A DNA stretch of 64,000 nt, from contig CP021222.1 of assembly GCA_003999685.1 (NCBI GenBank), positions 1,550,001 through 1,614,000 of the forward strand, read 5' to 3'. Below the pieces are notes generated by a model. It saw only the letters and a program-made list of their open reading frames with translations. It had not been told where the DNA came from and did no database searches. Of this stretch, positions 19,043 to 30,431 are shown one piece after another (the first letter of the stretch is position 1; each line of letters opens with the position of its first letter). A program made the translations under genes and the position numbers. The stretch comes from Taiwanofungus camphoratus (taxonomy: Eukaryota > Basidiomycota > Agaricomycetes > Polyporales > Taiwanofungaceae).

Positions 19043-22000
19043 ATGTCTTCTCGTATGGGCGACTCAGGTCCTCCCGGTCATGAAGAAGATGACCCCATGC
19101 AAGGATCCGGTCGGGAAGACGAAGGCGAGGAGGTCCCTGCTCCAGGAGTATCCGACGATAGTTCGGAAGAAGCTGAGGAAGATGAGGATGAAGCAAGACG
19201 TATAAGGGAAGGTTTCATCGTAGACGAAGACGAAGATGAAGATGAGGAAGTAGATGAGGAGGAAGAAAGGCGCAGGCGTCGTAAACGGAGAAAAAGGCGC
19301 CACCGGCGTGGTACGTGTGTCTCTCTATGCGCATGAATGGGCCTAACTCTTAAAAAAAATATCGCTAGAGCGGGATGACGAGGAAGCCCTCGAGGAAGAT
19401 GATCTGGAACTCCTGGAAGAAAATACTGGTACCTCCTTCTCTCGTAACCGCCTGACTCGCCTCCGTCGTGCTCGCAGTTCGGAGTCGCCACCGGTTCCGT
19501 CTTCGTCCAAGCGCAAGGCTGTCGTAGAATCATCTGACGATGATTTGGACAATGATGACCTTGATCTCCCGCAGGTGCAAGATATTCATAACATTTGGGA
19601 TGATGAGAGAAATGTGGGAGTTAGAGATGACGAGGATGACGCGGATGACGATATGGACAACTTCATTGAGTACGAGGATGAATACGAAACTGGAGGTGCG
19701 ATGGACGAGCAGGAAAGAGAAGAGCGAAGGAAAGAAAGAAGGAGGATGGAAAAGGCGCGACGGAAGGCAATGGGCCGTCCTGAACTTGCCGGAATTGATG
19801 CCAAGTGGGTGGTCTGTGTCCGTTATATAGAGATAACTCACGAAATTCTCTCGGTAGCGCTTGGGACGAGATTCATGAAGTGTTCGGAGATGGTCATGAG
19901 TACGATTGGGCGTTGGTGGACGATGATGAAGCTGTTTTCGATGAAGAGCAGCTCAAGCCTGAGATGAAGTATCAAGATGTATGTACGTCTCATCTTTGGA
20001 CATTCTTGATCTGACACAATCACCCAGGTATTCGAACCATCAGAGATTCGTGCACGTCTGCTGACGGAAGACGATGATCTGATCCGAGCGCAGGACATTC
20101 CCGAAAGAATGCAACTAGTGACTTCTGGGTTATCTCAGCAAGCTACTCTATCGCTACACAAACCGTTAACCGAGAACGATCTGGACGATGCGGCCTCATG
20201 GGTTATAACACGGCTTTCACCTCGTAAGGAACGGGATTTCTTTCGGGGAGATGGGCAATATCATCAATATCTCTCAGACCTCGTCCAAGCGATCACTTAT
20301 GCCCTCCGATTCCTCTTCGTGCACGAGTTTGAGGTGCCCTACATTTGGACCCACAAGCGAGACTACATCTCGTACTTCAACCCTCAGGATCTCCGTACGC
20401 GTGTTGAACTCCTGAGCTTGGATGAGCTTTGGCGTGTCTATACCGTTGGCCAGAAGTTCCGGTCATTACTCGAACGGCGACACACATTGGATTTGTTGTA
20501 CTCACGATTGGGTGTTTCCGATGACTACTTTGGGAACGAAGTCCGAAAAAGGATCGAAAGTGTCGAGATGGTAGCGGACACAACAGAGTGGTTGGGAATG
20601 AAATATCGCGAAGATAAGAAAAATAGATTTGAGCTTCATTTCCACGACGATGAAGACCATACCGAGAGCAAGAAGCGCAAGATGCCTAGTCGTATCTCGG
20701 CTTACGAATTAGCGAAGAAGAGCATTTTATCTAAATTGGCGCAGGTATGTGTAATGTTATCGTGTCTTGATCTTCATTAATTCCTCATTGACCTCAGGGA
20801 TTTGGCATACAACCGCACGAAGTGGTGCTGAACTTCATTTCTGATCACACTTCCCATTTCCTCGAAGAACCTGAGCTTAACCCCCTGGTATATGCCGAAC
20901 AATTCGCCGATCCAGACGTCAGCCGTGCACAACCTCCTGAAGAACTACTCGCTCGCGCGAGGATGATCCTTGCGACGGAGCTTGGCAAAGATCCTCTTCT
21001 TCGCCAAGAAATGCGCAACGTATTCAAAAACGATGCATTGGTTTCTGTGCTCCCTACAGAACGCGGCATGTCCAAGATCGATGAGCAACACCCGTACTTT
21101 GTATGTCATCGCTGTAATAACTAATGGACACAAGAAAGCTGACTCTGGCGGATACACTGACAGAATTTCAAATACTTATATAACAAGAGAGCAGCAGACA
21201 TGCTTCAATCTGCGCAATTTCTTCACATTCTCACAGCCGAGGCAGATCATTTAGTGACGGTGGCTATCACACTTCTGGCTGACGCCAAGTCGGCATTTGA
21301 ACGCAGGTTGAACGACGCGTTCGCCTCCGATAGTTTTAGCAACACAGCCCGGGCATGGAATGAAGAACGCTCTCGTGTTGTTCAGGAGACTCTTGAACAA
21401 CATTTGATTCCTATTGGCATCAAGTGGACACGCGAATGGATTCGCGAAGAAGCCGAAGACTTCCTAGCTGAGCAGTGTGCTCAAATCCTCCGCGATGTGA
21501 GCAGAGAAGGAGGCATCAATCCTGTATTTTTGCTTAAATAATACTTTTACAGAGGATTGATGTGGCTCCATACGCGACTCCGGACATGCAGTTGGGGGAT
21601 ATACCATCTGTCCTAGCCATGTCTTGGGGCAAGGGTGATCCACACAAAGATGCGATCACAATCGTCTTCATGGACGAAGCCGGACGCCTCCGCGAACATA
21701 CGAGGCTGGACAATCTCGTTGACCAGGACATGAAAGACGAGTTTCTGGATATCATCAAACGACGAAGACCGGACGTTGTCGTCATTGGCGGTTTCAGCAT
21801 TGCAACGTCGAAATTGGCTCAGCGGGTGAAAGAGGTCTTCAAATCGGATAGGGACGGCAACCGTGCAGAAGAGCCGATCAATATTCCTGTAGAATATGTC
21901 TTCGACGAGGTTGCCCGTTTGTACCAAAATAGCAATCGTGCTGCAGACGAGTTCAGTGCGTTGTCATCTCTTGCTAAATACTGTGTGGGTCTGGCTCGGT

Positions 22001-24378
22001 ATACACAAAGCCCTTTGAATGAGTACGCTGCCCTTGGACCGGACATATTGGCCATCCCGTTTGACGAAGAGAACCAACAATTGGTAAGTACTGGTTTCAC
22101 TTACATGTGCATATGTATATTGATTCTCGTTCAAGATTCCGAAGGAGAAGCTGCTGACCGCCCTTGAGCGGGTCCTCGTTGACGTAACTAACAAAGTCGG
22201 CGTGGACATAAACCGTGCCGTGACAGATTCCTACCATCAACATCTCCTTCCGTTTGTCTGTGGATTGGGTCCTCGGAAAGCGCAGGTACTTGTAAAGAAG
22301 ATAGCTGCGATGGTACAATCTTTATGAGTTTTATACATGCGTATATACTAATCATTTGTATACAGGGCGGCAATCTGGTCAATCGGGACCAGTTCATTAA
22401 AAATGGTCTTCTTACTACCAAGATATTTCTCAACGCCGCTGGTTTCCTTCGGATTATTCAAGATTCAGAACCTAAGCAGTCAAAAAATCGTCACATCGAG
22501 GATGTTGATGTCCCAGATCCTCTAGATAATACCCGGATACACCCAGAAGACTCCGAACTGGCCCGCAAGATGGCGACGGACGCGTTAGAGCTTGATGAAG
22601 AAGACATACACGATGAACATCCTTCACAGGTAGTGACCCTCATCATGCAAGACGAAGAGAACGAGCGGAAACTGGACGAACTCAACCTGGATGACTTTGC
22701 CGTCAATATGTATGAGACGAATCAAGACAAGAAGCGGTATACGCTCAACGTCATCCGATCGGAGCTTCTCAAACCTTTCGGTGAACTTCGCCAAAGGTTC
22801 CATCTACCGACAGCCTGGGAAGTACTGACAATGCTGACAGGCGAGACGCCGCGCAATTTGCGCGTCGGGCTGATCGTCTCAGTGCTCGTCGTGCGCATCA
22901 AACCGGGTTTTGTTGCGGTGCGGTTGGACTCTGGAATTGAAGGTGTAATCAATGCACAGTATCTGGCAGATCAAGTCGTTCTTCCTGACAGCGTTGTCAA
23001 GAGAGGTCAGACTATACAAGGGGTGATTATTGACGTCAAGCTCCAGCAACCGAACGATTCTTTCTGGGTAGAGCTATCTTCGCGGCCTGCCGATGTCAGC
23101 GCCGGCGACAGCCAGTTCCGCCGTGTCAAACACGACGAGGCCTGGAATCATGCTCAGCATGATCGAGATATGGAGATCCAGGCAAGAAAGAAGAGGGCGG
23201 AGGTGGATCGAACACGCAGGGTCATCAAACACCCCAACTTCCACAATTTCAATGCTCAGCAAGCGGAGCAGTATCTCGACAAGCAGCAACGAGGTGATGT
23301 TGTGGTCCGACCATCATCGAAGGGTGTCAACCACCTCGCAGTGACGTGGAAGGTCGATGAGAAGCTCTTCCAGCACATTGGTTTGTTCCCTCCGTTCGCG
23401 CGTTACGGCAATATTGACAATATATATCTAGACGTTGTCGAGCCTAATGCTGATCCCACTGGCCAAACTGTAGGCTCTAAGCTGATTGTCGACGGCACAC
23501 ATCAATATTCGGATCTCGACGAATTGATCGTGAATCACGTTCAAGCCATAGCGCGCAAAGTAGAAGAACTGATGGCGCACGAGAAGTTCAAGCACGGATC
23601 AGAGGATGACCTTCGTGAGTACTGACATTTGGCAAGCTCATGTCTACAAGCTAAACCACTCTACCAGATCTCTTCCTGAAGAACTTTGTCGCAGCCAACC
23701 CTGCCAAAAGCGCATATGGCTTTACTCTCAACCGGAAGCGTCCGGGCCATTTCAATCTGTGTTTTTTGGCCAACAAGAATTCGACGGTGCAAACCTGGGT
23801 ATGTCCCTTGCTTTACTACTGTGTGAACAAGACGTGTTAACATTACTGCAGCCCGTCAGAGTCACTCCCGAAGCGTACTATCTCTTCGACACCCCAGCTA
23901 CTGGTGTATCGGAACTATGTGATGCCTTCAAAGTCAGGTACGCTTTGATTTGATACTCCTCCTCCCGGCCGCTTACAGCATATTGTCCAGACATATTCAC
24001 GAATCAAAAAACTTTGGTTCAGGTGGTCTAAACGGCAAGACACCGTATGGTGGTCGTACACCTGCTCGAACGCCTGCACCTGGGCATGCAACACCAGGTC
24101 ATATGTCGGTTCGACAAGTAGGTCGGACACCAAATCCCTACGGAGGACCAGGGAGCGCCTCGGCGAGTGGGTTTGGTGCCTCGACGCCTGCGCCGTTTGG
24201 TGCACCAACACCAGGTGCACCATCGTCAACGTACGGAATGCCGCCTCAAACGCCATATGGCTACCAAACGCCTGCTTACGGGTCGCAGCAGCAACCTGCT
24301 GTACCTCCTGGCATGAACCCAGCCCGTGCCGCTCTGATGCAGCAGTCAAGTGGCTGGGGCTCTCAGAGTGGTTGGTGA
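19043..24378 (+). CDS. SPT6: SPT6, transcription elongation factor and histone chaperone
   Basis: A large nuclear protein that travels with RNA polymerase II and reassembles nucleosomes behind it. The gene has about eleven exons; introns read at 19311-19368, 19805-19857, 19979-20027, 20745-20797, 21101-21163, 21497-21552, 22084-22135, 22313-22365, 23615-23667, 23799-23850 and from 23938. Domains in order are a very acidic N-terminus with a basic KRRKRRHRR patch; the helical core; a YqgF/RNase H-like domain (from [11 protein letters not shown]); helix-hairpin-helix ([13 protein letters not shown]); S1 ([15 protein letters not shown] region); a tandem SH2 region ([17 protein letters not shown]); and a C-terminal Gly/Thr/Pro-rich tail with repeated TPY/RTP motifs. 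The last intron has two in-frame acceptors 12 nt apart (after 23978 or 23990). Length and order fit the family. The identification is firm; exact junctions are inferred. Confidence 0.95.
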
Positions 24379-24718
24379 TCGCTAATCACAGGCCTTAGAT
24401 CTGTTCTAAACGGTTCCTCGTGTCCCTTCGTATGTATTGATGGCATAGTTGTTTTTCTTCCGTCTACCGCGTTACAGCACCCACATGTATACTAGAGCAT
24501 AAGTTAACTTGCATTCGTAGAGATGACGTGTGATGTGTGACATGTACGCGTGACGTCATGTGCCAATAATAAGAATGCAACGCGCGTCGACCACAACTGC
24601 CCGTCTGCCACACAATTTGCAGAAATGGAGACAGAAATGAATGTTTTTTCAGGATCTCATTTAAAGACGAGGGAACACTCAGAAGGCTCCCCCTCCCCTC
24701 TCACGCCTACTGGGCAGG
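24379..24718. other. Intergenic stretch after SPT6
   Basis: 340 bp hold the SPT6 3' UTR and the leader of the next gene. The palindromic words TGACGTCA (near 24551) and several GTGATGTGTGACATG repeats are visible around 24520-24560. TGACGTCA is the consensus of CRE/ATF-type bZIP sites; a role upstream of the next gene is inference. Confidence 0.4.
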
Positions 24719-25435
24719 ATGACGACCATATCGTGTCTATCTGGGCTTGGGCGGCAAGTACTATGTCCGTTCCAGCAACTTGCTCTCGTTCATGTTTGTA
24801 CACCCGATACTCAAGTATTCACCAGATTGTCAACCACCGCAATACCTCTGATTTTGTTCCCTCGGATTTTGTTGTTTGTTAGTGAGAGCGGCAGCGCTGA
24901 GCGACGTACTACTCTTACACCTCTAGAATCTTTCCTCGCTTTACATCTCGGAATACTGCTCGCAGCGCTGTCACTGGCCCTCATCTTCAACGTATGACTG
25001 CACCGTTTCACTGATGTTGGTGCTACTGCTCAATTTCCGCACTCTAGATACCACAGAGCTCCGTAGTGCCTAGTTCAGAGCATAAAGCTCACGGTCATCC
25101 GCTCTTGCAACCTCTTACAGGCGCGTGCGCACTCATGGGATTTATCTCATACAACACGCATTCTGTGGGGACATTCAGCTTCCTCATGTTCCTGGGCACT
25201 GCCACAATCAGCATCTGGGGACTTTGGGTGGTGAGTATATCTCAACAATCGGTTTGTTGTGGAGTCATGTAATAATGTGATATACCTGCAGATCTTGTTT
25301 GAGGGATCATCCCGTATATCCAGGAGGACTGGTGCAGACAAACATACATCAAGGTTTATTTTCGGAAACCAGACAGCAGCATCCACTCAGAAGAAGAGAT
25401 GGAAAGAACAGCAGGCCAAAGCGAAGGCTCACTGA
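24719..25435 (+). CDS. Small conserved-looking membrane protein, four predicted helices
   Basis: Three exons (24719-24991, 25048-25230, 25292-25435) join in frame to about 200 residues; introns are 56 and 61 bp with GT..AG ends. Four hydrophobic stretches are visible: IPLILFPRILLFV, LHLGILLAALSLALIF, LTGACALMGFISY and FSFLMFLGTATISIWGLWVILF. The tail is basic and ends in KKRWKEQQAKAKAH. I do not recognise a named family, although the layout resembles small uncharacterised fungal membrane proteins. The start is uncertain, as the first ~30 residues are unlike the rest and a later start is possible. Function is unknown. Confidence 0.65.
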
Positions 25436-25614
25436 GGTGTTTCATAGATACCATTGTTGCTGTTAATGCATGACTAGTGTAACTCTACATCAGAATGAAA
25501 CTGAAGATTGATCTGATTAAATGCTTGAGCTGTGTGGTAAATACAACCTTGCTAATGGCATTCATTTCAGCCAATACATGGTCTAATATACTATCATGAG
25601 AATATCAAACTCAC

Positions 25615-27370
25615 TCAGATATTTCTGAGTGGAATGCTCTCATTGGCAGAAACAATACCCTTACTGAAAGGATTTCTTGATATATGAACAGCCCGTTCAG
25701 AGTCAATATCTGCAAGCTTTGCATCAACCACCTCATCTAAACATGAGAAGTGAACTGTCACTTACCAGATGATGCCTCAAAAGACCAATTTGAGTCACCT
25801 ATGACACTTCCCGTGGTCATTGAATATGATTGATCATTGAGAGGAGCACCCATGTTGCCAACTAGTCTGGAAGCAAACCTCATGGGGGCCACCTTTGCCT
25901 GTGACTGAACTTGTGTTGACAAGAGGGATGGATGATAGGAGTTCAGCATAATGTCTTCAGTGGTAATGTAGTAGATATGCCGAAGGTTCAGTGTGAACCT
26001 GGAGATAAGGACAGAAGATACACTGTTGAAACATGAGCATCATTGATATGATTTACAGAAGAAACAACCTACAGTGGGGTGAAAGTCCCCACATAGTCAG
26101 CATATTGCTTGAGATGACAGAATTAGAATCACAAGACAAAGGAAAATAAAGGGCCACAAACATTAGCCTCATTGTTCAGATCAGATTCCATGACAATTTG
26201 AACAATATTGACAGCTAGAAGGCACCTAGTTTAAAGTACTCAGTATCATAATTGATTCCTCAGATTATTTTCAGCAACTTACAAAAAGTAAAAGGTGTCT
26301 AGGTCAATCAATAATTCAATGAGTTAATGGATTGAGCAGTGAGTCTGTCAAAGCATACCATCTCTCAGCAGCATGGCGACCAGTGAGGTCCTTATGTTAA
26401 CTTCATAAGCCTCTTTCTTGATGTGATATGTGTAATACCAAGTTACACAAAGGACAAGTACATCAGCAGCAATTGCACATGCACGAGATGCAGTGGTCAC
26501 TGTCACCAGACAAGTCTCAGTATCAATAGAACAAAGAAGTATGCAAAATCAAAACTAACATCTACAGACATATTAATCAATATCGGACATGCTCATGCAC
26601 AAGACTGTGTGTGTACATACCTGTAGAGGAGCTCTTTGGAGGCATGATCCTTATTGCTGCACAAAGGATTGCTACCCACATACTCTACATAGGCATATGA
26701 TTTGGTAGCTGTAGAGAACTGCCAACTTTAGGTGTCAATACCTTAGGCTCTGTTATGACAACAGAGGACTCACAGTGAGCAAGCCAACCATAACTAATCC
26801 CAGCAGCAATGTCAGCAAGGCAAGATACCAGTTATGTCTGCTGATAGCATAGACACGGAGCGCAAAGAATCCTCCATAAAGAACAGAACATTAGGTGGAG
26901 CATGACCGACAAATGCACCTGAAACATGCCTGCTATCATAGCATATAATGCGATTTCTAGAACATCATACAAGACAAATATAGCTTCACAGCTGGTAAAA
27001 TCCATGTCAACCTATCAACAAATGTAGGAATCATCGGGCGATCGAACCTCTACAGATAGTGTCTGTCAGAAAAAAGTACGAGGCGTAAAGATCACTCGCA
27101 CCATTGGGGTATTATATGGATAAATCTCCACTACATTGATAAGTCCATACATGAACAATAGGTATCGGTTGAGGATGAATATGACTGTCGCTCCGGTCAG
27201 CTTGTGTCCCCAAACGAGTTGGCACTCCTCCGAGAGGGTGATAAGATGTTCGTAAAGAACAATGGCTACCCGACACGAATTAGCAATGTATGCCACGGTA
27301 TGTATATGGAAGACGGGCACTTACTGCAGGCGGCGACTCCGCAACAGTTAGATACGAAACTGTTGTTCAT
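25615..27370 (-). pseudogene. DUF6533-type seven-helix membrane protein, probably decaying
   Basis: On the minus strand, short exons match the DUF6533 family common in Agaricomycetes. An N-terminal exon from 27370 leads into YEHLITLSEECQLVWGHK and TGATVIFILNRYLLFMY, the family signature. Later exons give CEAIFVLYDVLEIALYAMIA, FFALRVYAISRHNWYLALL, YVEYVGSNPLCSNKDHASKE, NIRTSLVAMLLRD and RFTLNLRHIYY, then a hydrophilic tail ending at 25615. Near 26440-26455 the expected VLVLV-TWYY continuity needs a 2-base jump past a stop, so one frame is broken unless an unusual intron lies there. The region is AT-rich and CpG-poor. Function of the family is unknown; a receptor-like role has only been guessed from topology. 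Confidence 0.6.
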
Positions 27371-28529
27371 TGTGAATCGACTGTCGTGATGACAGACAAA
27401 GGCGATATGTTCTTACATTGCTCAGTCAAAAGCAATCAGCTCTGTGACGGTAGTAGATGACATTTCAGCTTGTAAAACAAGTCAATATAGGCTAACTGTG
27501 GGAACATGATCGAATCAAGCCTTTCAAACGTTCAAGGTTACATAAAGACTCACTGAGTGATGGATATGTTGAGCAGTAGGGCATCTACTTCAGTTCCGAT
27601 GTGATGATTCACAGATCTGCTAAACCTACAACTGGATCAGTCCATCATGACATACAACCGACCAAACGAGGACAAGATCTATCAAGGGCCAAAATTTCAA
27701 AAACAAGCGGAAGGAATATTGCCACGGTGAAACGCATGAGTAGATGTTTATCAACAAAGAACCATGATTTGTCGGAGGTTTTGGCACGCCCAGGCGATGG
27801 AAGTCCAGCAAAAGTCCATGGATGTGGCAAGAAATTGAGTGGCGTTGCAAGAAGAAACTGTAGGCAGGCAAGGCAGACTGGCATGCAGAAACGCAAAGCA
27901 AGACAGTCAAATCTCAAGATGCACTTGCCTTTTCACGATAAGTACATTCAAGTCGTTGGCGCGCTTTGGTGCAAGCCCCTGTGCGGCGACCACGAAAAGG
28001 CGATCTCGTGTCCGCTGCTCGTCTTATGCATCGGCAATACACCAGCGTGAGACACGCGTCCGTGAAAACGCCGTCCTAGTCGAACGATAACGCAGAAATG
28101 CGCTAAAACTACCCTAGAAGTATTCAGTCAAAAGGCAAATGCCCGAGCTATCAGCGGGTCCCACTTGTTCTAGCTATGACGAAGGGAACACGGATCGTAG
28201 GTTGAGCTTGCGCAACAATACCGAGAAGGCTCGAGATGAGGGAGGAATCAACAAAGGGGCCTCCGGTCTCGGGCGTGCCGCATAGTTGAAATCATATATG
28301 AATTTCAGCGGACCGCTAAGATGCACCAAACGCGGCATCAGAATCCTCCAGCCTAGAGGAAGATACAGTGACGCACCTGATGCACTAATTGCTCCATGCG
28401 CTGTACTCATACATCCATCATACGAGCGCCACTATCTGCATGGAATTGCACAACGTGACTTGGCAATGCCCGAATGCTTCAAGGCCATTCTATTCACAGT
28501 TAAAGGTGCCGACTGAAGTGTCAACATCG
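27371..28529. other. Gene-poor stretch
   Basis: About 1.16 kb. A 149-codon open frame (27601-28050, +) and several shorter ones have no domain I recognise and compete with one another on both strands. Base composition shifts from AT-rich to CpG-rich at about 27930. Nothing is called here. Confidence 0.4.
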
Positions 28530-29423
28530 CAGTGATGTGCGGGTCAGTGACTAGTCAGTGACTTTCCACAAGTCAGTGACCCTGACCCTGATCTGACCTT
28601 ACTGACTGTGACCTTACCCACGGTTCTGGCATAGAGCGGCCCGACTGGGGCCCGTTACTGAGATAATAAAGTCATCACAGCTAACATTCAACGTGCCCCG
28701 CGAGAGAAATACAATTAAGTACTAAGGATTGTATCTGCCGTCTCATCAATACTACTGAATGCTGCTTCCTCCTCGCCGTCAACATCTAATTCAATTAGTT
28801 CATAAAATTCCAGCCCTTCATCTAGGATATAGTGTTCACCCCTCTCGTATCTTTCCACCCAAGTGGTCCTGGTAAAGTCAAAGAGAGATTTGAGTTCAAT
28901 TGAGATGCTTGACGGAAATTATGCAGCATCAAGGTCAAGATCGTCATCTGCTATTTGCGATAGGGTGTTAGTGATTATATAAACTTGGTCTGCCATGATT
29001 GCTCTGTGACCCTCTGTAAAAAAGGATAGTCAACCGTAGTCCCCAAATTACGCCAGGTGACTATTATGGTGACTGAATCAGGGACCATAGTCATGCATTA
29101 GTCGCTTGAATCGACTACACCTTGACTGATGCGTGACTATTTTCTCCAAATTTGGGCAGCGGCATTCAAGAAAAATGACTAGCTAGTCCATTGGCGCAAT
29201 TTGGGGACTAGGTTTGTGACTAGGTTGACTATCCTTTTTTACAGAGTGTGACCTCTGTCTGCGTTCATTACCAATAAGAAAGGGTGCCCTCTGTCACCAC
29301 TCTGGACAAGACCCCGGCGTTACCTTCGGGGTCATGACCCTACCAGGGTCAGTGGAAAGTCACTGACAGTCGTAGGGTCAGTGACCGTGACCTATGACCT
29401 TGGGCACTGACCGTACATCACTG
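28530..29423. mobile_element. Non-autonomous hAT-type transposon (MITE), 894 bp
   Basis: The ends are inverted: CAGTGATGTGCGGGTCAGTG on the left, and CAGTGATGTACGGTCAGTG read inward from the right. It is flanked by an exact 8-bp duplication, CAACATCG (28522-28529 and 29424-29431). An 8-bp target duplication and CAG-starting ends are typical of the hAT superfamily. Subterminal GTCAGTGAC words recur many times, as in hAT transposase binding regions. No transposase ORF is present, so it must depend on an enzyme made elsewhere. A smaller element sits inside it. Confidence 0.88.
29012..29246. mobile_element. 235-bp MITE nested inside the hAT-type element
   Basis: Perfect 23-bp terminal inverted repeats begin CTCTGTAAAAAAGGATAGTC, and a further subterminal match, AGTCCCCAAATT, lies inside both ends. 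The sequence TGTGACC lies immediately outside each end (29005-29011 and 29247-29253), a 7-bp duplication. It carries no ORF. The superfamily is uncertain because 7 bp is not a common duplication length. Confidence 0.85.
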
Positions 29424-29444
29424 CAACATCGCTAGAGCCTCGAG

Positions 29445-29946
29445 CAGTGTTGTGCCAGTCGTCGACTAGTCGCGCGACTAGCATAAAGTCACAAATCACT
29501 AAAGAGAACGACTATTGCCACGGTCGACGACTGGCGGGTGCGCAGCGCGCGTCGTCGTTGCCGCAGAGTCCGGTTGCACAAACCATGGAATACGCAATCA
29601 GGATGTAATAGAATATTAGAGAATCAAAGGTATTGGATCCCCATGCAATAAGAATTGCCTGTGCACTCAACATCTTCATCTGACATCCGGATGAATCCCT
29701 CAACGATTCCCCCTAATTTAATCATGTGTGGTCTATCATCTCCAGAGGCGTTCAGATGTGGTCCCTAGATTGGTTGAGACGGCCAGCTCGGAAATGCCTG
29801 TTACCTTACCAGGCTAGCTTGCACAAGTATGGAGATTACAGCGATGGCGGAGTCCGGGCCGCCCCTGGCTGTTGTGTGGCTACCGTGGGAGTAGTCGTCT
29901 GGACTCCCGGTCTGCACGCCAGTCGTCGCCGTCTGGCACAACACAG
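29445..29946. mobile_element. Second hAT-type MITE, 502 bp
   Basis: The left end is CAGTGTTGTGCCAG and the right end, read inward, is CTGTGTTGTGCCAG. It is flanked by the exact 8-bp duplication GCCTCGAG (29437-29444 and 29947-29954). Its left duplication starts five bases after the right duplication of the previous element. A perfect 16-bp palindrome, CTAGTCGCGCGACTAG, lies at 29466-29481. No transposase is encoded. Confidence 0.85.
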
Positions 29947-29954
29947 GCCTCGAG

Positions 29955-30431
29955 AGACTGACCATAGTCGCTATGGAAACGACCGACCATTCTTTCCCGA
30001 ACTGTTAGCTAGCAATGATCCTCGCTAGCCAAGTATACAAAGTAGGCTGAAATCAGTCGCTTGATGGAATGCTAAGTTATTAGCGATCTGCCTACTGAGA
30101 GGTCGATTGTGACCGATTCACACTGTCCATTCTACTCGACAAGGTGCTTTCCCTTGCGAAACCGCCAAGGTTCCCACCATTCGTCAGTTTGAAGGGAGAG
30201 ATACTCGCAACAATCGCTTGATCTGTGGTCATCTGTGATGAACATTGGGAATCCGAGCGACAGAGATATGTTCACATGCAAGGAATACTGTGGTTCTCTG
30301 TAGTTTCTTTGTGCAGGGAGAAGTACCGTCGGTCTCCTAGAAATTAATCTCATCCTGAAAGGTTGCTACCGTCTTATCATTTCTTAGCTGGATCGCACCG
30401 AGCCCTACGAGCTCGAATGACCTTGCGTTAT
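29955..30431. other. Intergenic stretch before the SPT8 3' end
   Basis: About 480 bp. A 73-codon minus-strand frame (30132-30353) is the only open stretch, and it is not recognised. Part of the stretch is probably SPT8 3' UTR. Confidence 0.4.

Noticed and set aside
19064-19552. Long Ser-rich and Phe-rich minus-strand frames opposite the SPT6 N-terminus
   Set aside because: They are the antisense of the acidic GA-rich coding sequence of SPT6.
27601-28050. 149-codon open frame
   Set aside because: Overlaps equally long frames on the other strand and has no recognisable domain or conserved intron context.
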